Source of the DNA: Thalassobacterium sedimentorum
Lineage (GTDB): Bacteria > Verrucomicrobiota > Verrucomicrobiia > Opitutales > Coraliomargaritaceae
Assembly: GCF_031127905.1 (NCBI RefSeq)
Contig: NZ_JARXIC010000003.1
Span: 62,001-126,000 of the forward strand
DNA: 64,000 nucleotides
Direction: 5' to 3'
Of this stretch, positions 1 through 8,108 are shown piece after piece (the stretch's first letter is position 1; every line of letters begins with the position of its first letter). The notes beneath the pieces were generated by a model that saw only the letters and a program-made list of their open reading frames with translations, had not been told where the DNA came from and did no database searches. The position numbers and the translations under genes were made by a program.

Positions 1-364
1 TGTTGATGATCGAGACCGAATCACCGGTGGCATGAATACCAGCCTCATCGTTGCCCAAGTTCAGGCCAGAGTTGCGAATCGTTAAGCCCTCGATGCTTAC
101 ATGCGGCGCACGCACCCGAATAACCGAGCCCTCGCGTCCGCCGTCGATCACGGCGCCAGGCAGGCCACGCAGTGTCATAGCTTGCTCAATCGTGACCGGC
201 CCACGGTAAATCCCCGCAGCCAACTCGAGCACATCACCGGGAGCGGTGGCATCGATGCGCGCTTGCAAAGATTGCGCAGGCAAGGTCGCCGCCGCGACGA
301 GCGGGGCCGACAGCCCAGCCGCACAAGCAAGCAAGACTGCCCATTGACTATAACGAGTCCACAT
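1..364 (-). CDS. nosD: NosD, N-terminal part (cut by window edge)
   Basis: Start ATG at 364, reading off the left edge, so only about 121 codons are present. NosD is a periplasmic beta-helix protein needed, with the NosF/NosY ABC transporter, to mature the copper-sulfide centre of nitrous-oxide reductase. Residues 1 to about 26 form a Sec signal peptide; then comes the family pattern, a PGDVLELAAG turn followed by beta-helix rungs (AVIDGG, SIEGLTIRNSG). The ATG lies inside the last 17 bases of the preceding membrane-protein gene, which suggests translational coupling. nosF, nosY and nosL would be expected beyond the edge; that is inference. Confidence 0.88.
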   Translation of the reverse strand, partial: MWTRYSQWAVLLACAAGLSAPLVAAATLPAQSLQARIDATAPGDVLELAAGIYRGPVTIEQAMTLRGLPGAVIDGGREGSVIRVRAPHVSIEGLTIRNSGLNLGNDEAGIHATGDSVSIIN

Positions 365-1007
365 GACGTTTTCTAGAGAACCAAAATGCAGCGACAATCA
401 GAACGGGGATCGTCATCATCAGCACCCCACCGATCAGCGGGAAGCTGTATTGGGTAAAATTCGCGATCTGATTCTTCCCCACCAACATGGGAGTAAACGG
501 TTCCATGGTGATGGGCGCAGTGGGATCGAGCTCGTGGCCGTAGGTATAGAGACGGTAATAAAACAGTCCCACCGAAAAGAGCCCGAAGTAAGTGAAGAGC
601 GCGAACAAATCAATAACGTGACTCATGCGTCCATGCACGGCAGCACGCAGCGCAATCATGGCAAACAAGCCCAGGGCGAAAGGCATCCACTTCATCTCAA
701 CGAAGTCACTCTGCACCAGCGGACGCATGCCGATGTAGTGATTCAAGTTATTAATTTCGAAGAGGTCTTGGCCATCCAGGCCACCGCCTTCGAGTTTATA
801 ACTATAGATGTTTACCCGCAGCCCTTCCTGATACTGTGGCGCAATCAGTGTGATGCGCCACAGTGGAAGAAATGCAGAGACCACGAAGCACAGCGCCACG
901 AGTAGCAGGAAAAAACGTGAGAGCGGCGTCAGCGGACGATCGAGAAAGCGTGCTTCACGCCGCCACCAAGGGAGACTGCTGTCGTGACTGTTTTGTGTTT
1001 GGTGCAT
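348..1007 (-). CDS. nos-cluster integral membrane protein
   Basis: A 219-residue protein with about four membrane segments (roughly residues 28-48, 105-122, 133-157 and 188-212). The loop after the first segment carries PQYQEGL and NNLNHYIGM, which I recognise as conserved in the unnamed membrane protein found between nosZ and nosD in clade II (atypical) nos clusters. Its biochemical role is not established; a part in copper delivery or electron supply to NosZ is inferred from context only. I chose the ATG at 1007, preceded by AAGG about 9 bases upstream; the frame stays open further upstream but that stretch is repeat-derived (1029-1124). It overlaps nosD by 17 bases. Confidence 0.8.
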   Translation of the reverse strand: MHQTQNSHDSSLPWWRREARFLDRPLTPLSRFFLLLVALCFVVSAFLPLWRITLIAPQYQEGLRVNIYSYKLEGGGLDGQDLFEINNLNHYIGMRPLVQSDFVEMKWMPFALGLFAMIALRAAVHGRMSHVIDLFALFTYFGLFSVGLFYYRLYTYGHELDPTAPITMEPFTPMLVGKNQIANFTQYSFPLIGGVLMMTIPVLIVAAFWFSRKRHVDSL

Positions 1008-1028
1008 AGTTAAGTTACCTTGGTCATT

Positions 1029-1124
1029 CGTAGGGGCGCGACTTGTTTTCAATGCCCTTGGGCTGCACGCCCGCCGATCCTCGGCAGCCAGCCCAACGCG
1101 GGCGTGATAAATCGCGCCCCTACG
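1029..1124. repeat. 96-bp inverted-repeat element inside the nos operon
   Basis: Perfect 13-bp terminal arms, CGTAGGGGCGCGA at 1029-1041 and its complement at 1112-1124, enclose an inner 9-bp inverted repeat (cacgcccgc at 1066-1074, gcgggcgtg at 1098-1106). It sits between nosZ (ends 1130) and the next gene (starts 1007), so the nos transcript would carry a two-tier hairpin here. It resembles a small interspersed palindromic element; no reading frame of its own is credible. Confidence 0.75.
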
Positions 1125-1129
1125 TGTCC

Positions 1130-3046
1130 TCAATCAACCGAAGCGGTGGTGACACTTGCGGGTTTCACTTCCAAATAGCCCTGCATTTCCTGGTGCAGTG
1201 CGGAACAGAAGTTTGTGCAGTAGAATGGAAAGACGCCCACCTTGTCGGCCTTGAAGGTAACGGATTTCGTTTCGCCGGGATCGATGATGACATTCAAATC
1301 ATAACCGCTAATAGCGAAGCCGTGAATGATATCAGTGGTTTGTTCCACATTAGTGATGTGGAGCACCACGGTGTCGCCCACTTCAGCGGTGATCTTATCG
1401 GGGCCGAATTGACTACGCACCGCAGCCACCTTAGCGGTCACCTTGCCGGGCTCACGCGTGTAGGTCGCATCCGACAAACTCCAGACCGCGTTGGGATTAT
1501 TGCTTTCGGCCTTAGGATAGACTTCGATGGGCTGAATCATATCGGCCTTTAAGATCTGAGCAAAGTGTGGCTCTGGATCGGTGAAGGATTCATAGACCAT
1601 CTCCATTTTCCTACCGGTGATATCAATCAATTGACTGCTTTCCGGCTGCGAGGGTCCCACCGACAGGTGACGCCCCTTGGAGAGTTTATTCATCGCCACC
1701 AACCAGTCGCCATAAGGTGCGCGGGTATCACTGCCGCCAATCACCAGGTGACCAATATTGTAGTGCACGCCGATCTTATCCAAGACGGTGAATTCGAGGT
1801 TAGCTTTTTCCGCATCCGTCCAAGGTGGTAGTTTCCACTTAGCGACTGCCGACTCGATATAGAGCGAAGTGTAGGCATTGCCTTTGCCGTCATATTGAGT
1901 GTGCAAAGGGCCGAGGCCGACTGGCACTTCGCCTTCGACGATGACGTCGTAATTGAGCACAGGCACGCCACGGAACTCCGCTTGAAACTCCTTATTATCG
2001 ATGGCGGCTTGCACTTTCTCGAAATCAAAAACCGTGGTAGTGGGCTGTAGTTTGCCGGAAGCCGCGATCCAACGTCCGGAGGGATCGACATCGATACCGT
2101 GCGGCGACTTGCCGATCGGCACATAGTAGAGCACGCCCGGCACCTTGGCAGGATCAATCACTGGCACGCCGTCGAGCATGTCAGCCTTGCCATCTTTGAC
2201 CGCCGCTTCGGCGGCCCTCCAATTAACGAAGGCTGCGTAATCGCGATCGCGCTGGCTCGCGTTGGCTTCCAACTTGGTGTGCGCCATCTCCGTATTATAC
2301 GAAGTCCAGAACGCCCAACCACTGCTGGGTCCTTTGCCGGTGGAGCCGAGGTCCCAATTAAAGGGAGGTGTGATAATCTGCCAGCCGACCGATAGGTCGC
2401 CGCTCTCGGGGTCCACCTTTAGACCGCTGACCATGCCGTTAAACTCGTCGGCATAATCTTCAACGGGAGCGAAGCGCCCCATGGGCAGCGGCACCGAAAA
2501 ACGTGTGCCGACCAATAGGTATTCAGAATTTTCAGTCACAAAGGACGAGCCATGATTACCACTAGAGTTGGGAATGGGCCCGAGAATTTGCTTGGTTTTA
2601 AAATCACGCAAATCGATACGAGCGACCCGATTATTGGCATTGTCGTTCACGAAGAGCCAACGACCATCATACATACCATCCGTCTTCGACAAGCCCGGGT
2701 GGTGCACATCGCCCCAAGTGAAGTCGCCCAACATCTCGCGCGACTCGTCGTCGAAACCGTAGCCCGTGCCCGGGCTGGGTGCGAAGACTGGAATCGTGAT
2801 CAAGTGACGCATTGACGGCAGTCCCGCCACGAAGACTTGTCCCGAGTGTCCGCCCGAGTAGAACAAATAGTATTCGTCCTTCTCGCCGGGCGCCACGTAG
2901 GTGCGCTCGGCAGCGGAGCCTTTGTTTTGTGAGCTCGCCTGCGTCGCCGATGAGCCGGAATCCGAACAGCCAGCGAAGAAGGCTGTGCCCGTCAGCAAGC
3001 TCGCCAACAAGGTCAAGGAGGCGCAATAAGATGTTTTCATTTTCAT
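1130..3046 (-). CDS. nosZ: Nitrous-oxide reductase, clade II, lipoprotein form
   Basis: 638 residues. NosZ reduces N2O to N2 in the periplasm with electrons from small copper proteins or cytochromes. The N-terminus is a Sec lipoprotein signal (lipobox FFAGC, Cys27) rather than a Tat signal, which is typical of clade II. The central part is the seven-bladed propeller with histidine ligands of the CuZ centre (DVHHPGLSK near residues 113-121). The C-terminal cupredoxin domain keeps the CuA ligand set, C610-x3-C614-x3-H618-xx-M621 in YCTNFCSALHQEM, with the first CuA histidine in IIHGFAI. Transcribed after the cupredoxin gene (51-base gap). The start MKMK could be two codons shorter; no clear ribosome site is visible. 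Confidence 0.96.
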   Translation of the reverse strand: MKMKTSYCASLTLLASLLTGTAFFAGCSDSGSSATQASSQNKGSAAERTYVAPGEKDEYYLFYSGGHSGQVFVAGLPSMRHLITIPVFAPSPGTGYGFDDESREMLGDFTWGDVHHPGLSKTDGMYDGRWLFVNDNANNRVARIDLRDFKTKQILGPIPNSSGNHGSSFVTENSEYLLVGTRFSVPLPMGRFAPVEDYADEFNGMVSGLKVDPESGDLSVGWQIITPPFNWDLGSTGKGPSSGWAFWTSYNTEMAHTKLEANASQRDRDYAAFVNWRAAEAAVKDGKADMLDGVPVIDPAKVPGVLYYVPIGKSPHGIDVDPSGRWIAASGKLQPTTTVFDFEKVQAAIDNKEFQAEFRGVPVLNYDVIVEGEVPVGLGPLHTQYDGKGNAYTSLYIESAVAKWKLPPWTDAEKANLEFTVLDKIGVHYNIGHLVIGGSDTRAPYGDWLVAMNKLSKGRHLSVGPSQPESSQLIDITGRKMEMVYESFTDPEPHFAQILKADMIQPIEVYPKAESNNPNAVWSLSDATYTREPGKVTAKVAAVRSQFGPDKITAEVGDTVVLHITNVEQTTDIIHGFAISGYDLNVIIDPGETKSVTFKADKVGVFPFYCTNFCSALHQEMQGYLEVKPASVTTASVD

Positions 3047-3097
3047 AGTAGTCAGTATTGGTGAAATAGGCTTAGGGGTGGATGTAATCTGTAGTGG

Positions 3098-3637
3098 CTA
3101 GCGCACTACCATGAAGCCCTTCATGCCGACCTGAAAGTGGCCGGGGAAGGAGCAGATAAAGGTATAACGACCTTTTTTAGTCGGTGCTTTGAAGGTGATG
3201 CTATCGCTCTCGCCAGGACCGAGCAGTTTGGTGTGCGCGATGACAGAGCTGGCCATATCGGCGGGCACGTAATCGGTCACCGGTGCATTCATGGCTGCTT
3301 CGACGAAGGCTTGCTCATCTACATTATCTACCAGGATAACAAGATTGTGCCCCATCGACATCTTCGGCATAGAACCGACGTTTTTCAAAGTCAGGCGCAC
3401 CACTTGGCCCGCCTCCACATCGAAGAACTCCAGATTAAATTTCATCTGGTCGTTGGCAGTCAGTTCAACTTCTTTGCCAATCGCTGCATTCGCGGCGACC
3501 GCATACGGATTCGGGGCGGCCGCGGCAGACCCAGAACCGGCCGCAGCGCTGTCTGAAGAGCCCGATGGCTTACATGCGGCCATCAAAGCTGCGAGGAGAA
3601 TAAGAGGAGTGAGGAGGAGTGTTGTATGTGTTTTCAT
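3098..3637 (-). CDS. Azurin/auracyanin-like cupredoxin lipoprotein
   Basis: 179 residues. A lipoprotein signal ends at Cys22 (LMAAC), followed by a Ser/Ala/Gly-rich linker and one type I copper domain. Predicted ligands are the His in SMGHN and C162, H167 and M172 in CSFPGHFQVGM; the four residues between the last His and Met match auracyanin spacing, one more than azurin. As first gene of the nos operon it is the likely electron donor to NosZ (inference). The frame is open back to a GTG at 3652, but that codon would lie within or upstream of the predicted -10 element, so I chose the ATG at 3637. Confidence 0.87.
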   Translation of the reverse strand: MKTHTTLLLTPLILLAALMAACKPSGSSDSAAAGSGSAAAAPNPYAVAANAAIGKEVELTANDQMKFNLEFFDVEAGQVVRLTLKNVGSMPKMSMGHNLVILVDNVDEQAFVEAAMNAPVTDYVPADMASSVIAHTKLLGPGESDSITFKAPTKKGRYTFICSFPGHFQVGMKGFMVVR

Positions 3638-3650
3638 AATGTGATGATGC

Positions 3651-3656
3651 ACTATG
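3651..3656 (-). promoter_or_regulatory. Candidate -10 element for the nos operon
   Basis: Read on the minus strand this is CATAGT (4 of 6 to TATAAT). Its centre lies 32 bp from the centre of the FNR-type box at 3679-3692, the spacing of a class II activated promoter (site at -41.5). Transcription would begin near 3644, leaving a leader of about 7 bases before the ATG at 3637. Confidence 0.45.
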
Positions 3657-3678
3657 ACACAGAAGAGCGGCCGACTTC

Positions 3679-3692
3679 TTGACCTGCATCAA
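3679..3692. promoter_or_regulatory. FNR/CRP-superfamily binding site, divergent nos / SCO promoter
   Basis: TTGAC-CTGC-ATCAA matches the FNR-family consensus TTGAT-N4-ATCAA with one mismatch. It lies in the roughly 90-bp gap between two divergent copper-protein genes. Its centre (3685.5) is 32 bp from a CATAGT on the minus strand and 31 bp from a TATTGT on the plus strand (3714-3719), so it could activate both directions. FNR, DNR or NNR control of nos genes is well established in proteobacteria; control here is inferred, and no such regulator gene is in the window. Confidence 0.72.
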
Positions 3693-3725
3693 GACGCTCA
3701 ACGATATTCCTGCTATTGTATGAGG

Positions 3726-4316
3726 ATGACAAAAAACTCAGCCATCCGCCCTAGCTTAAAAACATGCGCGCTCGGACTCGCCCTACTTTTCGCGAGCCTG
3801 CCGCAATTACTCCAAGCCGAAAAAGCGAAGCCTTTATATGAAGGCGACGCACTGCCGCAGACGCAGTTGATCAATGAAAACGGTGCTCCCATCGAACTGA
3901 CTAGCTCCGATCAGCCGACAGTGATCACGTTCATCTTCACTCGTTGTGCCGCCATGCAATTTTGCCCGCGTATGAACGCGCAATTTGAAGCGCTGCAAGC
4001 ACAGGCGCAAAAGGATGCGACACTTAATCTACGACTGGTCAGCATCTCGCTCGACCCCGAATTCGACCGTCCCGAGCGACTCAAAGAATACGGCCCAGCC
4101 ATCGGCGCCGACCCGACAATTTGGCAATTCGCCACAGGCAGCACGGATGCGATTGATCAATTAACCCAAGCCTTCCGCGTGCACCGCGACAAATCCAAAG
4201 GCGTGCTTAATCACACCCTCTGCACCGCACTCATCGCTCCCGACGGCCGCATCCAAAAGATCTGGCGTGGCAACGCATGGGAAGTCGATGAAGTGATCGC
4301 GGCCTTGCGCAAGTAG
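3726..4316 (+). CDS. SCO1/SenC-family copper chaperone
   Basis: 196 residues with a thioredoxin fold. SCO proteins bind copper and help load CuA centres of cytochrome oxidases; beside nosZ it probably serves the NosZ CuA site (inference). Residues 1 to about 31 form a signal peptide ending ...LLQA. The metal-binding cysteines are C74 and C80 in FTRCAAMQFCP: spacing C-x5-C instead of the canonical C-x3-C. The conserved C-terminal His is in NHTLC. Candidate starts are ATG 3720 or ATG 3726; a -10-like TATTGT at 3714-3719 would place transcription start at the second, giving a leaderless message. Divergent from the nos operon. Confidence 0.85.
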   Translation: MTKNSAIRPSLKTCALGLALLFASLPQLLQAEKAKPLYEGDALPQTQLINENGAPIELTSSDQPTVITFIFTRCAAMQFCPRMNAQFEALQAQAQKDATLNLRLVSISLDPEFDRPERLKEYGPAIGADPTIWQFATGSTDAIDQLTQAFRVHRDKSKGVLNHTLCTALIAPDGRIQKIWRGNAWEVDEVIAALRK

Positions 4317-4410
4317 CAGAAACTACTCAGCCATGAATCTCATCTAATATTAAAATACAAAAACAAGGAAACAAATGCAACCTAGCGCGTTGACTGTGGT
4401 CTGACTGAGC

Positions 4411-4671
4411 ATGAAAGAATCCCACGTGACCGTCCAATGGAAAGCAGGTCTACACCTGCGCCCTGCGGCAAAGTTAGTGCAGTTAGGCAAAGACGCGAAG
4501 TCCACGATTCAAATCAAATCGGGCAACAAAGTGGCCAATATCAAAAACATCATGTCGCTCTTAATGCTCTGTGCCAGCATGGGCACGACACTCACGATCG
4601 AAGCGAACGGCGAAGACGAACAAGAAGTCACTCAAAATATTGAGCGACTTTTCATGGATCCAGACGCGTAA
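4411..4671 (+). CDS. HPr-family phosphocarrier protein
   Basis: 86 residues, full HPr length. HPr accepts phosphate from PEP through enzyme I on His15 and passes it to sugar EIIA proteins or regulators. The active-site loop is intact: GLHLRPAAK with His15 and Arg17. The regulatory Ser46 site (usually AKSIMGL) reads IKNIMSL, so residue 46 is Asn and HPr-kinase control at that position should be absent. No enzyme I, HPr kinase or EII gene lies in the window. Convergent with tatA (3-base gap). No clear ribosome site. Confidence 0.9.
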   Translation: MKESHVTVQWKAGLHLRPAAKLVQLGKDAKSTIQIKSGNKVANIKNIMSLLMLCASMGTTLTIEANGEDEQEVTQNIERLFMDPDA

Positions 4672-4673
4672 GT

Positions 4674-5024
4674 TTATCTCTCCGGAGAAGCTGTAAATGA
4701 CGCCGCCTGGGCCTCATCAGTTTCGGAACTTACTGCCGGAGCCTCTGAAGCCTCCACAACTGCAGCCGGCTCAGACGCCTTAGCCGCTGCCTGCGCAACT
4801 GGCTTCACTACGGGACGTCGGGACACTGGCTCAGGTTCAACATCCATTGCAGTGCGAATGTCCTCTTCAATTCCCTCAGTTGCTTTCTTGAACTCACGCA
4901 CTGACTGCCCCAAAGACTTAAACAATCCCGGTAAACGCTCTGCACCGAAAAGGAGCAAAACCACCAGGAAGATAAGAATCAGCTCAGGCCCATTTATATT
5001 CTGAAGAAATGCAATCATATTCAT
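4674..5024 (-). CDS. tatA: Twin-arginine translocase subunit TatA
   Basis: 116 residues. TatA/TatE forms the pore of the Tat export system in the inner membrane. One membrane helix (about residues 12-27, from GPELILIF to LLLFGAERLP) is followed by the characteristic FG hinge and amphipathic helix (FKSLGQSVREFKKA), then an acidic, Ala/Pro-rich unstructured tail of about 55 residues, longer than in many TatA proteins. Start ATG at 5024 (ATG 5018 also possible); a TTG at 5036 is unlikely. tatC is not in the window. Confidence 0.9.
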   Translation of the reverse strand: MNMIAFLQNINGPELILIFLVVLLLFGAERLPGLFKSLGQSVREFKKATEGIEEDIRTAMDVEPEPVSRRPVVKPVAQAAAKASEPAAVVEASEAPAVSSETDEAQAASFTASPER

Positions 5025-5098
5025 AATGTATAGCAATCAGACAGTCATCAAAAATTAAAGTTCACAAGATTCGCCTAAAGCGCTAGCAAAACACATAT

Positions 5099-5791
5099 TT
5101 AACGCAACAAGCCGTATTTGAGGATAGCATAGATCGCACGCACACCGTCGCGCCAGCCGATTTTTTTACCTTCATCATAAGTACGTCCATAATACGAAAT
5201 ACCCACTTCGTAGATGCGCACATTAAGTTTCGAAATTTTAGCAGTCAGCTCTGGCTCCACTCCGAAGCGATTCTCTTCGACAGTGATTTGTTGCAACACC
5301 TCACGGCGAAAGATCTTATAGCAGCACTCCATGTCGGTCAGATTCAAATTCGTCATCATGTTACTCAACATTGTGAGAAATTTATTCCCCAACATGTGCC
5401 AATAAAAGACCACCCGATGGGCACCGCCTCCCATGAAGCGAGAGCCAAAGACCACGTCGGCCTGATCGCGAATAATCGGACGGATCAAACCAGGCAGCTC
5501 CTCCGGATCGTATTCAAGGTCCGCATCTTGTATCGCCACAATATCCCCGGTTGCTTGTGCAAAACCAGTCCGTAGAGCCGCCCCCTTTCCCTGGTTGACC
5601 GGATGATACGCTTTCTTAAAAATTGGGTCCTTGAACTCACGCTCAAGTAACTCACGCGTACCATCCGTTGAACAATCATCAACCAAGATGATCTCCTTAA
5701 CCGACATCCCCTCGACGGCGAGCACGCGACTGACAATCTCGTGCAGCGTCTCGCACTCATTATAAATGGGGATCACGATAGATACTTGCAT
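5099..5791 (-). CDS. GT2 glycosyltransferase, dolichyl-phosphate-mannose-synthase-like
   Basis: 230 residues, the size of a soluble DPM1-like transferase. It transfers a hexose from a nucleotide sugar, in this subfamily usually to a polyprenyl phosphate. GT-A motifs are clear: SIVIPIYNE at the N-terminus, VDDCSTDGT, the metal-binding DAD in [12 protein letters not shown], and GSRFMGGG. No C-terminal membrane helices, unlike the next gene. Stands alone on the minus strand at the left end of the polysaccharide region. Confidence 0.85.
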   Translation of the reverse strand: MQVSIVIPIYNECETLHEIVSRVLAVEGMSVKEIILVDDCSTDGTRELLEREFKDPIFKKAYHPVNQGKGAALRTGFAQATGDIVAIQDADLEYDPEELPGLIRPIIRDQADVVFGSRFMGGGAHRVVFYWHMLGNKFLTMLSNMMTNLNLTDMECCYKIFRREVLQQITVEENRFGVEPELTAKISKLNVRIYEVGISYYGRTYDEGKKIGWRDGVRAIYAILKYGLLR

Positions 5792-5981
5792 ATGGAAAAG
5801 AAACTCATTCGAAACTTAAAGCGCAATATTTTATCGCCAGAGAACACAGGACTCAAATTCTCGAGTAATCATCGTAGCACTGACAGATGAATCCCTTAGA
5901 CGCCCGACCGACGTCGAAGTTAGCATCTAGCCCCCGAAACTCTGCTTGCCTCAGAGCTTCGCGAAGGCAAGCTACTGCAAA

Positions 5982-6935
5982 ATGCCATTGCCCATCGAGC
6001 CAGCACTATCCATCGTCATCCCCCTCTGTAATGAGGAGGCGACACTGACGCCACTGTTCGAAAAGATTGCTGCAACGGTGGAAGCCAACTCACTCGGCGA
6101 CTTTGAGGTCATATTCATCGATGACGGCAGCACCGACACATCATGGGAAGTCATCGAAAGGCTCAAACAGGCCCACCCCGAGCAAGTAGCTGCACTGCGC
6201 TTCCGCCGCAATCATGGTAAGGCTGCCGCCCTCTCCGCCGGATTCACCCAAGCCCGTGGCGACATCATCATAACTATGGATGCCGACTTACAAGACGAGC
6301 CGGCGGAAATCCCCCATTTCCTCGAAAAACTCGACGAAGGCTACGACTGCGTCTCCGGCTGGAAGCAGCTACGCCAGGATCCACTCGGCAAAACCCTCCC
6401 TTCTCGCTTTTTCAACGCCGCCACTCGTGCCACTTCAGGCGTCAAGATCCACGATTTCAACTGCGGCTTTAAGGCCTACCGCGCCGAAGCCATCCACAGT
6501 ATCGAACTCTACGGCGAACTCCACCGCTACATCCCCGTGCTCCTCGCCGCAGAAGGCTTCACCACCGCCGAAATCCCAGTCGAGCACCACCGCCGCACCT
6601 ATGGCGTCTCCAAATACGGCTGGAAACGTCTCTTCAAAGGAGCTCTGGACTTAATTACTGTGGTCGTGCTCACCCGATATCTAAAGCGCCCGGGTCACTT
6701 CTTCGGCGGATTTGGCATGCTCAGTGGCATACTTGGATTTACAATTCTAACTATATTAAGTATAGAAAAGCTTATTTTCGGCCATGGCATTGGACATCGT
6801 CCGCTACTCCAATTGGGCATATTACTCGTCATTTTAGGCGTACAGCTCATATCAACCGGACTCATCGGCGAACTCATTAATTTTAATAGTAAATCGCAGA
6901 GCCAAAATACCCCCAAAATCACCGACACACTTTAA
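5982..6935 (+). CDS. GT2 glycosyltransferase with two C-terminal membrane helices (ArnC/GtrB type)
   Basis: 317 residues. A GT-A domain (SIVIPLCNEE, FIDDGSTD, the DxD region TMDADLQDEP, and FNCGFKAYR) is followed by two membrane segments (about residues 245-268 and 278-301). This architecture belongs to the ArnC/GtrB/DPM1-like enzymes that build undecaprenyl-phosphate-linked sugars for later transfer outside the membrane, possibly by the GT-C protein at 21925-23574. A TTG at 5946 is in frame, but the ATG at 5982 gives the usual family N-terminus. 17 bases before the aminotransferase gene. Confidence 0.85.
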   Translation: MPLPIEPALSIVIPLCNEEATLTPLFEKIAATVEANSLGDFEVIFIDDGSTDTSWEVIERLKQAHPEQVAALRFRRNHGKAAALSAGFTQARGDIIITMDADLQDEPAEIPHFLEKLDEGYDCVSGWKQLRQDPLGKTLPSRFFNAATRATSGVKIHDFNCGFKAYRAEAIHSIELYGELHRYIPVLLAAEGFTTAEIPVEHHRRTYGVSKYGWKRLFKGALDLITVVVLTRYLKRPGHFFGGFGMLSGILGFTILTILSIEKLIFGHGIGHRPLLQLGILLVILGVQLISTGLIGELINFNSKSQSQNTPKITDTL

Positions 6936-6952
6936 ACGCACTTTCGAACATC

Positions 6953-8053
6953 ATGCAATTCATCGACATCAAAGCCATCCACGCACACAGTGCCCAACAA
7001 ATCGACGCTGCCGTAGCCAAAGTATTCGAACACGGTCGCTACATCAACGGCCCCGAAGTATATGAGCTCGAAGCCACTCTCGGCGAATTCCTAGGAGGCG
7101 CAACCCCTCTACACAGCGTCGCCGTCGCCAGCGGCACCATGGCCCTGGAAGTCGCACTACGCGCACTCGGCATCGGCCCCGGTGACGAAGTCATCACCAC
7201 CCCCTTCACTTGGATCAGCACCGCTGAAACCATCGCCTTGGTCGGCGCGACCCCCGTCTTTGTCGACATCGAGCCCGACACCTACAACATCGATCCGACC
7301 GAGGTCGAAAAAGCCATCACCGACAAGACCAAGGCCATCATCCCAGTCGATCTCTTCGGCCAACTGCCTGATTACACAGCACTCGAAGCCATCGCTGAGA
7401 AGCACGGCCTCAAGATCATCGAAGATGCCGCACAAAGCTTTGGCGCCGAGCAAAACGGGCGCAAAGCCGGCACATTCGGCCATGTCGCCACCACCAGTTT
7501 CTTCCCCGCCAAGCCCCTCGGCGGCTACGGCGACGGCGGGGCCGTCTTCACCGCAGACGAACAACTCGCCGAAGACCTGCGCGCCGTCACCAACCACGGC
7601 TGCAAAGAACGTGAATCGCACTACATCCTCGGCACCAATGGACGTTGCGACAGCCTACAAGCCGCCGTCATTCAGGCAAAATTTGCCAACTTCCGCGACG
7701 AAGAGATCGCGCTACGCCAGCAAGTCGGCGCACGTTACTCCGAGGCACTCAAGGATCACGTCACCGTGCCCGCCATCCATCCCGGCAACACCCACATTTA
7801 CGCGCAATACACGATTCGCCCCGAGAACCGTGACAGCCTAGGTGAAGCTCTCAAGGCGGCCGGCATCCCCAGCGCGGTGTATTACCGCAAGCCACTGCAC
7901 CAGCAGGAAGTGTTCAGCCATCTGCCCTGCGCTAAAAAGAGCTTCCCGCACACCGAGCAAGCCGCCCAAGAAGTGATTAGCCTGCCGTTTCATCCCTACT
8001 TGAGCGAAGCCGATCAAGCTAGGATCATTGCCACAGTGGTCAAAGCAGTATAA
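6953..8053 (+). CDS. DegT/DnrJ/EryC1/StrS-family sugar aminotransferase
   Basis: 366 residues. PLP-dependent enzymes of this family aminate 3- or 4-keto nucleotide sugars. Visible motifs: SGTMALEVALRALGIGPGDE, the EDAAQSFGA segment, and the PLP lysine in SFFPAKPLGGYGDGG. Length and motif order match WecE/PseC-type enzymes, but the substrate cannot be read from sequence. It suggests that the surface glycan contains an amino sugar. Just upstream of a methyltransferase gene, but that gene is clearly AT-richer, so the two may have different histories. Confidence 0.9.
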   Translation: MQFIDIKAIHAHSAQQIDAAVAKVFEHGRYINGPEVYELEATLGEFLGGATPLHSVAVASGTMALEVALRALGIGPGDEVITTPFTWISTAETIALVGATPVFVDIEPDTYNIDPTEVEKAITDKTKAIIPVDLFGQLPDYTALEAIAEKHGLKIIEDAAQSFGAEQNGRKAGTFGHVATTSFFPAKPLGGYGDGGAVFTADEQLAEDLRAVTNHGCKERESHYILGTNGRCDSLQAAVIQAKFANFRDEEIALRQQVGARYSEALKDHVTVPAIHPGNTHIYAQYTIRPENRDSLGEALKAAGIPSAVYYRKPLHQQEVFSHLPCAKKSFPHTEQAAQEVISLPFHPYLSEADQARIIATVVKAV

Positions 8054-8108
8054 TCAACACTCCCTGGTACATGCAGGATCTAATTGGCAGCAGATTAAAA
8101 TATATAAC

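Noticed and set aside
7157-7621. 154-codon minus-strand frame opposite the aminotransferase gene
   Set aside because: Antisense shadow of a well-supported gene with strong third-position bias.
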